A DNA stretch of 64,000 nucleotides. It comes from Basidiobolus meristosporus CBS 931.73 (taxonomy: Eukaryota; Basidiobolomycota; Basidiobolomycetes; Basidiobolales; Basidiobolaceae). The translations under genes were made by a program, and so were the position numbers. Positions within the stretch are counted from its first letter, which is position 1; every line of letters starts with the position of its first letter. The DNA lies in the NCBI GenBank assembly GCA_002104905.1, contig MCFE01000506.1, positions 1 through 64,000 of the forward strand, in the 5' to 3' direction. The notes under the pieces are model-generated. The model was not told the origin of the DNA and did not search any database. It was given only the letters and a program-made list of their open reading frames with translations. Shown here one piece after another: positions 31,735 through 44,289 of this stretch.

Positions 31735-32557
31735 GTAAGACTGGATGCTGGTAACTGACCATCATGTAGAAGCACATATTATTGTTTGCATTGGAGACAC
31801 CCCAGCCATCAGCAAGATAGCCAGCTGCTCTAGGCATAATGGATGGTATTGCTGTCAAATGTGTCAGACTCAGGGGATTTATTTCATAGCTCACTCAATA
31901 AACTATTATTAAAACACTAACAATAAGAACATCCTCTTTCCACTGAGTGAACAAGCATGCAGCTGAATATGTAGATCTCCACAAATACTCTATTTATTGT
32001 CAACTCCATCTTGCTTAGTTTGGAGAACCCTGGACCTTGCTTCACCTTTTGGAAGCTTTGCATGGAGGGGATGCATGGGAGGAGAGGAAGAGAAGTCATG
32101 TGGCCAGTACTACCATATCCCAAGCTCATCAAGAATTTTACTTTCAAGTCTGTTGTGGATGTGATAAATTGGCTTGTGAAGGACGGCCAGCCAGAGTTGG
32201 AAAATAGCAAGGACAGATGTGCACATAGGGAAACCTTTTCCTTTGGTATTAAGGAGCTGAGCAGGCCACATTTGCAAGTAATCAGCTTAGTAAGACAAGG
32301 CTGGGTTGGATGCAACAAGCAACTGTTTCTAATATGGACATCTTTAACAAGTTATGCTGGATTTCTGCTGGGTACAAGTCAAATTCAGCACCATTTAATA
32401 CTGATTGCATAAAACAGTAATCAGAGCACACTTATAAGAGAGACTAGAATCCAGCATAGAGAAGGAATAAATGACCAAGTATCAAAAAGCTTTGCGGACA
32501 TCAAAGAGGTATCCATATCTAAAGTGGTGGTAATCAAGTATATGTTAGCAAGATATA
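31735..32557 (+). pseudogene. Tnp2 transposase fragment, copy M (interrupted by copy B)
   Basis: Plus-strand sequence matches copy A 52265-53600 with internal deletions: the I-G-D-x-P-A-I-S segment is near 31795, the region equal to the 53040-53330 block lies at 32020-32300. It stops at 32557, where the terminal repeat of copy B begins, and resumes after copy B at 38289-38406 (tatgtagcctgtattgcaagg, matching copy A from 53609). Copy M therefore was the target of copy B. Stops in all frames. Confidence 0.75.
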
Positions 32558-32909
32558 TTCTTATGAAAAATTATTGAGATAATCCTGTCAAAAGGCTGTC
32601 ACAAAGTTAAAGTCCTGTAACTAAGAAGTGCTGATCCTGTCAGGGCATTGTACAGAGACTGTTGAAAAATAATTTTACCCCAGATTTCACAAAAAACCTG
32701 GTCAAAATTTTCCATCACAATGATGAATAAGTGGCTTTTGATTGGTTCCCTGACAATTTGCTCACTTTCTGATCCCAGACACTTTATTGCCTTCTATGAT
32801 TGTGTGCACTGATTGGCTATTGCCTCTTTTTGTACTCCTTACTTCCTGACTCAACCATTTCTCTCACTATTCATGTATACAATTTGATATATTTCCATTG
32901 CATCTTCAG

Positions 32910-35303
32910 TTATACAATAATTGCCAACTGTATTGACCTATACAAGTCCCTATACCCTACACTAACATTAAGCTCAGCCCCACACTCAACAAGTGACTCT
33001 ATTAAAATCCACCACTCAATAACTATTTCTGCTGTAATGCTCTGGTTCCACAACTTTGGTGGTAGCCCAATGGATTTATGCCACTGTTCATTCACTGGTT
33101 CCCACATGTCCTGGTCTTCAGCTGGCACTTCAAGGTCTAGCACCTCATCTGCCAGTCTTTGCAATAAATCCTGGAATATTCCAGTATGTTTTCTTGAGCA
33201 CTGCTCTTGAAGAAGTGCTGCAACCTCTTGGTGTGCCTATTAATGTTCCAAAACTCCACTGATGGCATTGTGATAGTCTTTTGAGCTCTTGACATTGCAG
33301 CCTTGTCTGTCAGTGGGATCTCCACTCTGTCAACAATGGAAGATGTGGAGGCTGTGGTCAACAAATTGCATCTTCCAGCAAATGCATCTACCTTGCTGGA
33401 GTGTAGCTCAACTGGCTGCACTTCCAGCTCTTGTGAAAACAGCTGTTCTCTTATTGGTAATTCTTCTTGAATATGATGGGATTCAGTCTGTTTGTGGCTT
33501 GTGGTGTTAACTGCCAAGAACTGCAGTTTTTTTTTCATGCCTCCCTGTCTCAGGCTTGGTCAAACATTTTCCCTTAGCCTTCTCCTTTATCACTGCCAGG
33601 TCTTTCACTGCTACTTTGTCTGATAGCTTCTTGTAAAGAACCATGTTTTTTCCTGGATAAATTCTGCTCTGATGCATCTGTTTTGGCCTGCTTGTTCCTT
33701 GTTGGCTCTCTTCTAGCAGCCTGATGTTTCTTTTCTACTGGTTTTGAGCCCTCAACTGTAGTTGTGACAGGCTCCTGTAAAGCAGCTGGTTTTTATCATT
33801 GCCAGGTCCTTCACCAATACTTGGACTGGGTGCTTTTTGAGTAGAACTATACTTTTTTCTTCATAAATGTTGTGCTGGTGCATCCGTGTCTACCTGCTAG
33901 TCCCCAATTGGCACTCTTCCAGCTACCTGACATCTCTTTGATGCTTGTCTAGAGCTTTTGGCCTTGCTTATAACAGGCTCTTGAGGAAGCTGCTGATTTT
34001 CATCCATGGCACCCTTGTTCTTCTGCCTTTGATAATTTTGGCTTTTCTTCAGGTACTTTCTTAGCATACCAATGCTGGCCCAAAATCTGTTTGCCCATTT
34101 AAATCCAGGATAATGCTCATGGAACAAGTCAAGTGCATTGTGTTTGGCCTTGAGTTCCTGATGGTCCCAAGGTGTGCCAGCCTTAAGGTGATGGCATGCT
34201 AGACTCCTGATGGCCTTTTGAATATTAGCCCACTCTTCATTATTGCATACAACAGCTTCATGGATCTTCAATGTCTTTTGATTTTACGGCTTTAGTACAC
34301 ACACCACATTGTCTCCCTCCCATGCTGTGATAGGTTTCTCTGTGGGCTTTATCTTTGGGCACTGTTGTTGTGCTTCAACAACTGTACAGTGTTCCTCTGC
34401 TGTTACATTGGGAAATGGCTCAATTCTTGGCTGTGACATTGAGCTACTGGAGTTCCTTCTTTGCAGCAAAGATACTGCTCTCTCTACCTGGGATATTGAT
34501 TGCTCTACATGTATTATCTACTCATCCTGTTTCTGGACTATTTCCTGATTTCTCTGGGACATTGCATCTATCCTAGCAGCCACTGCACCTGATTGCTTCA
34601 TTAATGCTTGAGTATGAGCTGACAACATACTTGCTAATATGGGTGGTGGTGATATTATCATGGCCACTTGCTAGTCTTCAACTGAGGGTACTGTGCTTGC
34701 TACATTCTCATCTGCTTAAGCATAATGGTCTGCTTGTGGCTCTGCAGAGGTTCTCAATTGCCCACTTGACTGAGAGCCTGAGGAGTCTGCATTATTACCT
34801 TCAATGGGCACACTGTCCACAGGGCCTTCTTTGGATGTAGCCTTGCTTGTTGCACTGAAGGCCAAAGCTGTTGTAAAAATTTGTCTTTCCACCTAAATAT
34901 TCATTTTAGTCACTTAGATCATTACCTTCAAACACTAGAGAGTACTGGCCAAATTACTCGTTGGGATTTTCTTAGAATACTTTCACCAAAATACCAGGTA
35001 CCCAGAACATGAAAATTCTCAAAGTTGTCCAAACAGCCCCAAGCTTTCCACACATGTTCTTGGGACCTTCCTCAACCTATTCTATGTGTTTGTAATGCCA
35101 AGACCAGGTAGAAGTATAAATACTACTTTACATTCAATAAATCATTAAGTGAAACCACATAATCTACTTGTTCTCCTAATCACTTCCAATATCTCCAAGA
35201 CTCTTACAACAAAAGCAAGCTGTAATCTAACTGTTCTTCTGTTGCCATCAGTGGTGGGGCTTGATTGAGAACCAGACAATTTTGCTTTATTTTTTGGTGG
35301 CAT
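32910..35303 (-). pseudogene. accessory gene of Tnp2-type transposon, copy B
   Basis: Start codon complement at 35301-35303, in the same context as copy A. A solo LTR at 34869-35211 interrupts the gene close to its N-terminus, with AAAGC duplicated on both sides. Frames at 34469-34284, 34271-33897, 33538-33137 and 33164-32910 carry the rest: the segment NNEEWANIQKAIRSLACHHL, the basic LRKYLKKSQNYQRQK block, the VEFWNINRHTKRLQHFFKS block and the Trp-rich C-terminus EWWILIESLVECG. No known domain was recognised. Confidence 0.75.
34869..35211 (+). repeat. solo LTR of copia family 2 (343 bp) with target duplication AAAGC
   Basis: Begins tgttgtaaaaatttgtc and ends ctcttacaaca, flanked by AAAGC at 34864-34868 and 35212-35216. 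The uninterrupted site in copy A reads tcaaagcaagctgttg near 50786-50800. It lies inside the accessory gene of copy B. Confidence 0.95.
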
Positions 35304-35525
35304 ATATATGGAAGCAAGTCAAACCGAAGGGGAAATAGTGTTACATATACATGTGTATGTGGTGCCACAATTTTATTTATAATGCTTACTATGGCAGGTC
35401 AATATTGAATCTTACATTCACATAGGTGCAATGTCTCAAGTACAAGACTGTCTTCAGTTCACATGAGCATTGACCAAAAAGTGATATAATAGTGTTACGT
35501 CATTAAAGGTCAAACTGTTGGCCCC
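35304..35525. promoter_or_regulatory. divergent intergenic region of Tnp2 transposon copy B
   Basis: About 220 bp separate the starts of the two outward-transcribed genes. The sequence is nearly the same in copy A (50879-51099), including tatatatggaag, a run tacatatacatgtgtatgtg and tgatataatagtgttac close to the transposase start. Its position makes it the likely shared promoter; no specific factor site was recognised. Confidence 0.4.
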
Positions 35526-37756
35526 ATGGACAAGACTACTTTGACTCAATGTTTAAGAGAAGAGAAAATTGAGTATATGGCTATTGCAGCAAGCCTCTCA
35601 GCCATGAAGCACACAGACAGCATAGGAAGTATTACAAGGATCATGGCCAGTGTTTTGCCACCTAAGTCATATTTGACCATTCATTGGTCACTACTGTACC
35701 AACATTATCTTGCCAGCAAGTTGATACTTCTTTATCAGCACCTGGCTGTCTTTGTCACCTTGCGCAAACTGAGTCAGGTGAGTTTGTAACACCATTAGGC
35801 TCACCTCAGCCTTCTGAATATGGCATGCAGAGTGATAGCTCTGACAAAGAAGGTTCACTGATGGATTTGTGCCTATCCCCCCTAACAACAGTACTATGTA
35901 TGAGCCCGGTCAAATCATCATATGCAATGAGACAACACCTGTTGAAACAAATGCCAAGGATACTTTAGGGAGCCAAGTGAGCCCAGTAATCTATCTACTA
36001 GTCATTGATGTAATGTTGTGGCTAGAGAAGTGGCATGTTTCCACTAATATCAGTAATGGGGGCTCTGAGGATTTTTTACTACTTCTTGCCAAAATCATAC
36101 CAGGATGCAACTTACCATGTACATGGTATAAGTGTACAACCGTCATGTGGCTGGCAACATCAGATCCAGTGACTGTCCTGATTCCAGCATGTGTTAACAG
36201 TTGCATGGCATTCACATCCAAAAATGCTACCATTGCAACATGTCCAAATTGTCAGGAATCCACCACCATTGAGGGAAAAGATTGTTTTCACTCCAGATAC
36301 ATCCCGTCATACCCCATCTGAGGAAGCTGATGCAGTCCAACAAATATTGCAAAGCTATACAGTACCACACTCAGTAACAATCAAGCGCAAACATATCCAA
36401 TATATTTGATGGCAAGCATTACAAGCAGCTAAGAAGCAAGGGCTACTTTGAAGGTATATATGACCATGCCTTTGCTTTAGCACTTGATGGATTCTTGTTA
36501 AACAAGTACTCTACCAGCAAATGCTGCTGGCCACTGATTCTCATCAATCTGAATCTACCACCCATCTTACAGTATCAGAGCAATAATCTGATGGTAGTCC
36601 CAATGGTATCTGGGCCTAAACCATCACCCAGCCTGGATAGCTGCCTGTATCCATTGCTGGATGAATTTTGTATGCTTTCCAGCATGATAACAGTAAGTGG
36701 CCATCATGTAAAAGCACATATTATTATCTACATTGGAGATACCCCAGCCATCAGCAAGATAGCAGGTTTCCCAGGCACAATGGATGGTATTGCTGTTAAA
36801 TGTGTGAGATTCAAGGAATTTACTCCATAACTCACACACATTATTATTACCCAAACACTAGCACTAAGAACTTCATTTCTCCACAGAGAGAACATACAGA
36901 AGTCAGCATGCAATTGCAGCAAAGTTGGCAAGCTAAACACCATTGGCCAGAATATGGAATCAATTGGAAACTGGAGATATTTAAGATACAGGGTAACTGT
37001 TGGAGCAAAAGCTTTCCACTGGGACAAATGCATTTGCTTTTCAACAGTATCCCTATACTGATGACCAAGTTGTACATGGTGTACTTCCAGCTAAATGAGC
37101 CCTTTGAGATACTGGAGAAATTTGAAAGAATTGGCAAGATATTACAAAGTATCCCCTACCCTAAGTACTTCTCATGGGCTTCAATCAATAATCATATGCA
37201 TTTGCAACAATACAAATGCAAAGACTGGATGAACTGAATATGTATTTATTCAAGTGGTGTTCTCAAGCCATTCCTGCCAAGAGTACATTGGAAGCATTGG
37301 GAGTCATATTTGGACATTATAGGAGCATTTATCCAAAAGCAGACCACCAATGCCAACTTGACAAATCTACAGCTGTTGTGTGAGGAGTTGGTAAAGGGAT
37401 ATGAGCAGATATACTGCAAACATAAAGCTGAATGTGTAGATCTCTGCCACTACTGGATCTATAATCTACTCTATCTTGGACAGTGTGTGGAGAATATTGG
37501 GCCTTGCTTCACCTTTTGATAGTTTCCTATAGAGTGGATGTGTGGGGAGGTAGGAAGACAAGTCAAGTTGCAGATACAACCATATACCAATCTCATCAAG
37601 AATATTACCTTCAAGTCCCTCATGGATGTGATGGGTTGGAACATGGAGGATGGCCACAAAGGGTTGGAAAATACTGAGGACATATGTGCACATGTAGACA
37701 CCTATGCCTATGGCATTAAGAAGCCAAGCAGCCCCAATGCATGGGTAATCAGTTAA
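35526..37756 (+). pseudogene. Tnp2 transposase, copy B
   Basis: Starts MDKTTLTQC as in copy A. The frames 35526-35789, 35684-35968, 35869-36321, 36495-36830, 36800-37237 and 37310-37519 carry successive segments in changing frames. Recognisable Tnp2 family features: ENATIATCPNCQES-like Cys block near 36240; WPLILINLNLPPILQYQ near 36530 followed by LDSCLYPLLDEF; HIIIYIGDTPAISKIAGFPG near 36720; then YGINWKLEIF and GQMHLLFNSI near 37030. At least five frame changes make it inactive. Confidence 0.85.
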
Positions 37757-38406
37757 GTTATGCAAAGTTGGGTTGAGTGCAACAAGCAGCTAATTTTTAT
37801 TAGGAAGACTCTGCCAAGATATGCTGGATTTCTTATGGTCACAAGCCAACTTCTACACCATTCAATACAGAATTCACACAAACAAGCAGAAAATGGAAAC
37901 ACCATTTGATAAATTGGTACGGTAGCACTATACAGAACCAGCTGTAGGCTGTCATACTGCCAATATAATGCCATCAGTATCTTGCTGTGAGGCTGTCAAA
38001 ATACCGTCATGTTTCTTGCCATATAAGGAAATTTGACATCCTGGCCAACTGGATACACTTAAAATAGTTGTAGTGCGCTAAAAGACCGCAACAATATCAT
38101 GCAAATATTGTCAAGTTGTATCCCTTTATTTGGTTGTAAAATTAGCAAAACATTGTCATGATCCTGTCAAAAGACTGTCAGGAGGGTCACTAATTCCTAA
38201 CTGCTGGTATTGTGATGGTCACTTAGCAAGATCCTGATTGCTGATCTGGATTGGATCCACCCACAGGACCAAATTATTCTTCATAGGGTATATGTAGCCT
38301 GTATTGCAAGGTTTGTGGATAGTTCACAAGTATCACACAGCAAAGTCATAATATACAAAGAGTTATTTGATCTTGCAAATATATAATCTTGATTAGATGT
38401 AGGGAT

Positions 38407-39141
38407 TAGACTTGTTCTGTTGGATAGTGCCACATTGAGCCATGAGTGCCAAATAGTGCCATAGTGTGCCTGAGAGTCATAGTAGACCTAAACTTGGCCA
38501 CAGAGTGTGGCATAGAGTTCTGCATATTCATGCAAAGCAGCCCCTGTGTTTCACCTACAGTGCAGGAGAAAATCAATTTTTTAACCTTTTTTTTGGATCA
38601 AAATTGTGCATGACATAAAAGAGCACTGACAGACTGAAGATATGCATCTGGTACACAATACCCATGGCACTCTAAATCTAGCCCCACAGGCTTGTAGCAT
38701 GTCACAAAAATGCATGGCACTATCTTGGTCCACTGGTACTATCTGGCACTATAAGTGCTTTGTATAGGTTCTACTTTAGGGCTAATATTTAAATATAGTG
38801 CCAGATAGTACCAGTGGACCAAGATAGTGCCATGCATTTTTGTGACATGCTACAAGCCTGTGGGGCTAGATTTAGAGTGCCATGGGTATTGTGTACCAGA
38901 TGCATAACTTCAGTCTGTCTGTGCTCTTTTATGTCATGCACAATTTTGATCCCAAAAAAAAGGTTAAAAAATTGATTTTCTCCTACACCGTAGGTGAAAT
39001 ACAGGGGCTGCTTTGCATGAATATGCAGAACTCTATGCCACACTCTGTGGCCAAGTTTAGGTCTGCTATGACTCTCAGGCACACTATGGCACTATTTGGC
39101 ACTCATGGCTCAATGTGGCACCATCCAACGGAACAAGTCTA
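38407..39141. mobile_element. foldback element with 344-bp inverted arms
   Basis: Two arms, 38407-38750 and 38797-39141, are inverted repeats with about 97% identity by eye around a 46-bp AT-rich centre. The ends read tagacttgttc and gaacaagtcta. The outer 30 bp resemble the ends of the PIF-like element at 41773-45327 (gacttgtt followed by ggatagtgccac). It has no coding capacity and contains many copies of the word tagtgcca in both orientations. A transcript across it would fold into a long hairpin. Confidence 0.9.
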
Positions 39142-39880
39142 TTCTGCTTTGAGAGCATCATAATGTTAGCAGCTTGGAATTATTCACCCTCTTCATAATT
39201 GTATGGCAGGATTGTGAAGGTGTTTGTCTGTTTTTGCTGCCATAAAAGTAGAAATTTGACAATGTTTTAATAGTCTTTTAGCAGGACTGGCAAGGCTTTT
39301 GAAGGACGCAGTGTGGTCTACATTTATTTAAGCAGAACTAACTAGCCAATACATATAATTGCCTTACATGGAAGAGCTTAAGCATGTTTTGACCTGCTTG
39401 TTGCAGACCTTAATTGGAATTATCATGGAGTAGTGTGGCCAAAAGCTAGTCTTGTACAATACTACAACACCAATTTACCATATGGTGATTCTTCTTTGTA
39501 CCTCTCTATGTACCTTTGTTATATCCTACTTTTGTATCACCCTTCCTCATTTGCTTACCCATTACTACCACAGGGCACCCACTGCAATCAACACCAATCT
39601 GTCACCCCATCTTTACAGCTTTTCAGTGCAACACCTGCAACATTACCATACACTTGTATTACCTATGATATATACATTATGTAGGAGTATTCATGGTAGC
39701 TACCACTTTACCATGAATACCTCCTAAATATCTGCAGAGCACTTTTGGTACTTGTTATATATGTTCCTTCTCCCTGCTAATTCTAGTCACTCACATATGT
39801 GTACTGTGGTTCTTGCTGGTACAAATTCTGTATTTAAAGGTACAAAGATTAGCTTGTATCCTACAGAAGGTTGAAATACA
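39142..39880 (-). mobile_element. Tnp2-type transposon right-end fragment (inverted)
   Basis: The reverse complement matches the right end and C-terminal transposase region of copy A (53500-54180): the block cttggaattattcaccctc aligns with the right-end repeats, and 39640-39740 aligns with 53530-53600. The terminus itself is missing because the foldback element sits at 39141. Sequence 39881-39994 is unassigned. Confidence 0.65.
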
Positions 39881-39994
39881 TTGGTAAAGAAGTATATTTG
39901 AGCTTCAGATAGGCTTATATCTGAAACACTAAACCTACAAAAATGTAAGCTCTAAGAATAATTTACTATAGTATGTTTCCTTGGTGTAATAACT

Positions 39995-41020
39995 CAATAA
40001 GAAATATTTATGATGATCATGTCAAAAGTCCATCACAAAGCTAAAGTCCCATGACTAGGAGGTAGTGATCCCACCAGGACACCATGTAAAGGCTATTGAC
40101 AAATAATTGTACCCCAGATTTTGTAAGAAACTTGGTCAAAGTTTTTCATTACAACTGTACATAAGTTGCTTGTGATTGGTCCTCTGCTAGTCCTCTCACT
40201 TTCTGATCCTGTACATTCAATCACCTCCTATGCTTATATACTTAGATTTGCTATTGCCTCTTTTTTGCATTCCTTACTTCACAACTCAACCAATTCTCTT
40301 ACATTTTATGCATACATATTGATTTATTTCCACTGAAACATCAGCTCTACTTCATTTGCCAATTATGTTGACCTATACAAGTCCCTATGCCCAACACTAA
40401 ACTTAAGCCCAACCCCACATCCAACAAGTATTTCCATCAAAATTCACCATTCAATAAGTATTTCTGCTGTAATGCTCTTTTTCAATGATTTTGGCTAGAG
40501 CCCTGTGACCTTATGCCACTATCAATTCACTGGTTCCCACATATCCTGGCCTTCAGCCAGCACTGCAAGGGCTAGCACTGCATCTGCCAGTCATTGTAAT
40601 AAATTCTTGCAATATTCAAGTGCATTTTCTTAAGCACTGCTCTTGAGGAAGTGCTGCAACCTCCTGGTGTGCCTATTAGTGTTCCAAGATCTCACTGTAG
40701 GCACTGTAATAGTCTTTTGAGTTTGTAATGTTGTTGCTTCTTTAGTCAGTGGGATCTCCACTCTGTCAACAGTGAAGGATGTGGAAGCAGTGGTAGACAT
40801 ATTGCTACTCTCTGCAAACCCCTTTACCTCACTGGAGTGTAACTCAACTAGCTATGCTTTCAACTCTTGAGAAAACAGCTTTTGTCTTGTTGGCAATTCT
40901 TCTTGGCTATGATGGGATTCACCCTATTTGGGGCTGAAGGCGTTAATTGGTGAGAGCTGCAGCTTTTTCTCAGGCTTCCCTGTCTCTGGCTTGAGTAGGC
41001 CTTTTTCTTTATACATTTAC
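39995..41020 (+). mobile_element. Tnp2-type transposon copy K, left end and part of accessory gene
   Basis: The left-end region from about 39995 (taagaaatatttatgatg, a degraded terminal repeat) is followed on the minus strand by the accessory gene C-terminus (40440-41020), including the segment around 41075-40860 with frequent stops. At 41020 it is cut by the right terminus of copy D. A transposase piece in the same orientation at 47227-47335 may be the other side of this copy, with the middle deleted. Confidence 0.65.
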
Positions 41021-42489
41021 CCCTTTGAAAACTAATAAGGTCCTGCAGGTGAATTCTATCCAGATCAGCCATCAAGATCCCATCTGGGGACCATTATAAT
41101 GCCAGTAGCTTGGAATTGATGGCCATCTACACAATCTTAAGATGGGATCACAGCAGCATTTGGCAAATTTTGCTGCCAAATAAAGTTAAAAAACATAATG
41201 GTGCTTGAACAGTGTTTTGCCAAGGGTGGCATGGCATTGTGCTGGACTTGTTGCACTCTATAATGCTCAGAGTGGATTGAACTGGCTAGTACATCCAATT
41301 GCCTTATATGGCAAAAAAGCTTGTCAGTGTTTTGATGGCCTCATTGCAAGTCTCAGATTTCATTAGCATGGCAGTATGGTGCCCTACAGCTAGTTCTGTA
41401 TAATGCTACCATTAAAATTTACTAAATGATATTTTCTTTTTCTACCTGCCCTTGCGCAACCCATATATTCCACTCTAGAATCCCCCCTCCTTATTTGCTT
41501 ACCCACTACTATCTTGAGTATTCCACATATAATTTGAATCTAAAAACACTATGGTCTCCTACTTACCAGCCTCTACAATCATGCAAGCCTACCAAAATTG
41601 GCATATTTCTATCACATCAACTTTACAGCTTTTCAGTGTGATACTTGCAAAGTTGCCACATACCTTGTATTGCTGATGACATAGAAGCCTAGCAAACATA
41701 TGCATTATTGTCACCACTTTTACAATGAATAACACCTGAATATCTGCAAAGAACTTTTTGGTACTTAGCCAATAGACTTGGTCCACTGTACCATGTCAGG
41801 GTGTGCAGCACAATCCACAGTTGCAAAGAACAATCAGGTGCAGTTATGTGGCTACCTGAAGGCAGGATTGCTCTTGGACAATTTTGCTCTATGGAGGATA
41901 ATCTTGCACACTATGGCACAATCTGACACAACAAGGCTGGCACAAAAAATTGTGCCAACCTGTAATGTTTGCATCATGTGCACAATTGGATACAATCATT
42001 GTGGTAGGCAAAATCCAGTACTTGGATATGTTTCTTTATGTAAATGGAAATAGATATGTATCACACTATAAACTACACTGATACTTACCATTTTAGCTAC
42101 CATCACTACAATTGGGCAGTATGTCAATGGCTCATTGGTTCAAAAGTATCCTGAAGCTCTTAGCTCCAATTGGCTCATTGACCAATACAGAGATACCTGA
42201 TTTGCCATCTGATATCCCATTTTGCTCATTGAGCCAGTAAATCCCTGATCTCAGTGATTGGACAAGCTGTCATAGCAAGCACACAACCAATTGTGTTGGT
42301 GCAAATCAGATCAAATAGCTGCACTGGTGTTACAGATGATGTATATATATGCAGGGTGCTTATTATAGGGGCTCTGTCACAAATGTGAGATGACCTTAAT
42401 ATTGTGTATAACAAAAATTTAGTGAACACTGATTTGCAATGGCTCAATTAGGATTGCAATAAAAATGTGTTATTTGGTTCATGACAAGT

Positions 42490-43700
42490 ATTAACAATTC
42501 AATGCAATTGCATCATCTTCTCCTAGGTTTTTTTCTGATAGGGAATACAACTGAAGCGTTTGGTTGTGATATATTTTGCACACCTGAACTAGTTTCTTGT
42601 TGACTATAATCTTGGCTACTTGTGTACTTGTAGTCAGTATTTTGCCTTGTAGTTGATGAGTGCAATGCTGGAGCTTGGCTGTGCTAAATTGCTTCAGACA
42701 AAATGATGGAATCAGCCTGCAATGCCACTTGCTAACATGTTCTTTTACTTGCCAAAGGCTCTGGTTGTGGAGGCACTTCATGTGGGTCATCATCAGTCAT
42801 TTCACCAGAAGTGACTTGCAGATGGTCAGGTGTGCCGGTATGTGCAGGTGCAACTTGATGCATTGGCATAGCCCTTGGCTGAGTTCAATGTGATGTTACA
42901 TGTTGATGAAACTTGGCCTGCTCCAATGGACTTGTGTCTAAATGGGCAGTTTGGTGGGTTCTGTTAGTCTTACTCTGAAGCGCACATGTTGATCTTATGC
43001 GCATTGACTCAATGCAGGACAAAGTTGTGAGGGGTGTTGGCATAGATTTGACTGACATGTGCCAGTGCACCAACATTGCAGGGGATGGTAAGGAATCCAG
43101 TGTGGCATGCTGGCACAATCAAGAAGCAGTTGCTTGCAGTCTGTATTCTTCCTCTTGAAGTTCACCTCCTAATACTTCAAGGTACTCACTTACACTCTGC
43201 CTGATACATCAGAACTGTTGCCTTGATGAGTCCTGTGTGTATTGCTCTTGGAAGCCACTTCACTCTACTAATATATCACATAGTACATTAGTCATTTGAG
43301 GCAAAAACTCATTCAAAATAGACTTGTTCCATCATTCTAGCTGATCATAGTGCCCAATAGTGCCATAGAGTGCCAGATGGTGTCATACAGTGCCAATTTG
43401 GGATCAAAACTGACATTCATATGACCGTAAAATATCAAATTAATAACAAAGTATACAGCACTTTCTGGCACTATGATCAATGGCACAATGGAACAAGCCT
43501 AATCCCTTTGGTTCCCAAAACTGAGGCACAAACAAATACATCCAGCCCATACTGTGCAAATTGAACGCAGAATTGTTTGTGCACAGCTTCCTCATCAAGT
43601 CCCCTCACTCTCAGCTCATTCTTGACTTAATACTTGTCTTGTTGTATATCTTTTTACATACATCCACTGGCATCTTGATGTAGAACTCATGCCAGAGCTT
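42490..43700 (-). pseudogene. accessory reading frame of the PIF-like element, copy 2
   Basis: The minus strand matches the plus-strand frame 1253-1944 of copy 1 in pieces, for example 43118-42885 with SKTNRTHQTAHLDTSPLEQAK against KTTRTCQTAHIDTSPLEQAK. It is interrupted by the mini-element at 43319-43501 and by several stops. Conservation of the C-terminal HLDTSPLEQAK segment between copies suggests it was once a protein-coding gene. No domain was recognised. Confidence 0.45.
43319..43501. mobile_element. 183-bp mini-element with PIF/foldback-type ends
   Basis: Begins tagacttgttccat and ends atggaacaagccta, with a second nested inverted block (gcactatgatcaatgg against ccatcattctagctgatcatagtgc in part). 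It is absent from the corresponding site in copy 1 (near 1430-1440), which gives the empty site; a TA lies on each side. It has no coding capacity. Its ends match the foldback elements better than the PIF element itself. Confidence 0.8.
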
Positions 43701-44289
43701 TCTACTCAGATTCTTTCATTTCTGCCAACTCTCTGTGGTATCCAGCTCTACTAGATTAATGAGTAGTGACCATATATTGGTATGAAGGCTCATCATAGAC
43801 ACTTGGACCATACTAAAATCATTTGGCAAGAACTTAAATGGATCTGTCAGTACCTTTCTGGTCCAGACTGTGCTTGTGAGCTGGGGGATGGGTTTTGTCT
43901 GGGATGTACTAAGTATGAGTTGAGACTTGGTATAGGGACCATATAGATGGATCTAGATTCTAATACAGAAATATATTGGCATCAACCTGGTCTTGTATGA
44001 AATTTATATGAAAACTAATATGATTGTTGAATTTTCCATACATTATGCATAGTGCATGTTGGATTGCATTGACATGGATCAGATCACATCATTGCAGATT
44101 TCTTATTTGATTATAGACTTGTGAGTATATTATCAATAAAGCCACCAAGTCATTGTTTTAGGATGATTTTTGCAACATAATGTTGGGATTCATGTCAATT
44201 CATGAAGATTTAATCACAATACATGGAAATAGATAAATTAAGCTGATTGCACCAAACCAGTTTTAACACCTCTACTCAATCATGGACCA

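Larger units (their letters stand above)
32558..38288 (+). mobile_element. Tnp2-type transposon copy B, near full length
   Basis: Left terminus near 32558 (tcttatgaaaaattattg), right terminus ending ttcttcataggg at 38288. In between: left-end repeat region, minus-strand accessory gene, a divergent gap, plus-strand transposase, right-end region. It contains a solo copia LTR at 34869-35211 and lacks about 390 bp near the transposase C-terminus that copy A has. It interrupts copy M. Confidence 0.85.

Noticed and set aside
38407-39141. The long hairpin as a pre-miRNA or transcription terminator
   Set aside because: Size, multi-copy occurrence, defined ends and an empty site at the sister insertion show it is a transposable foldback element.
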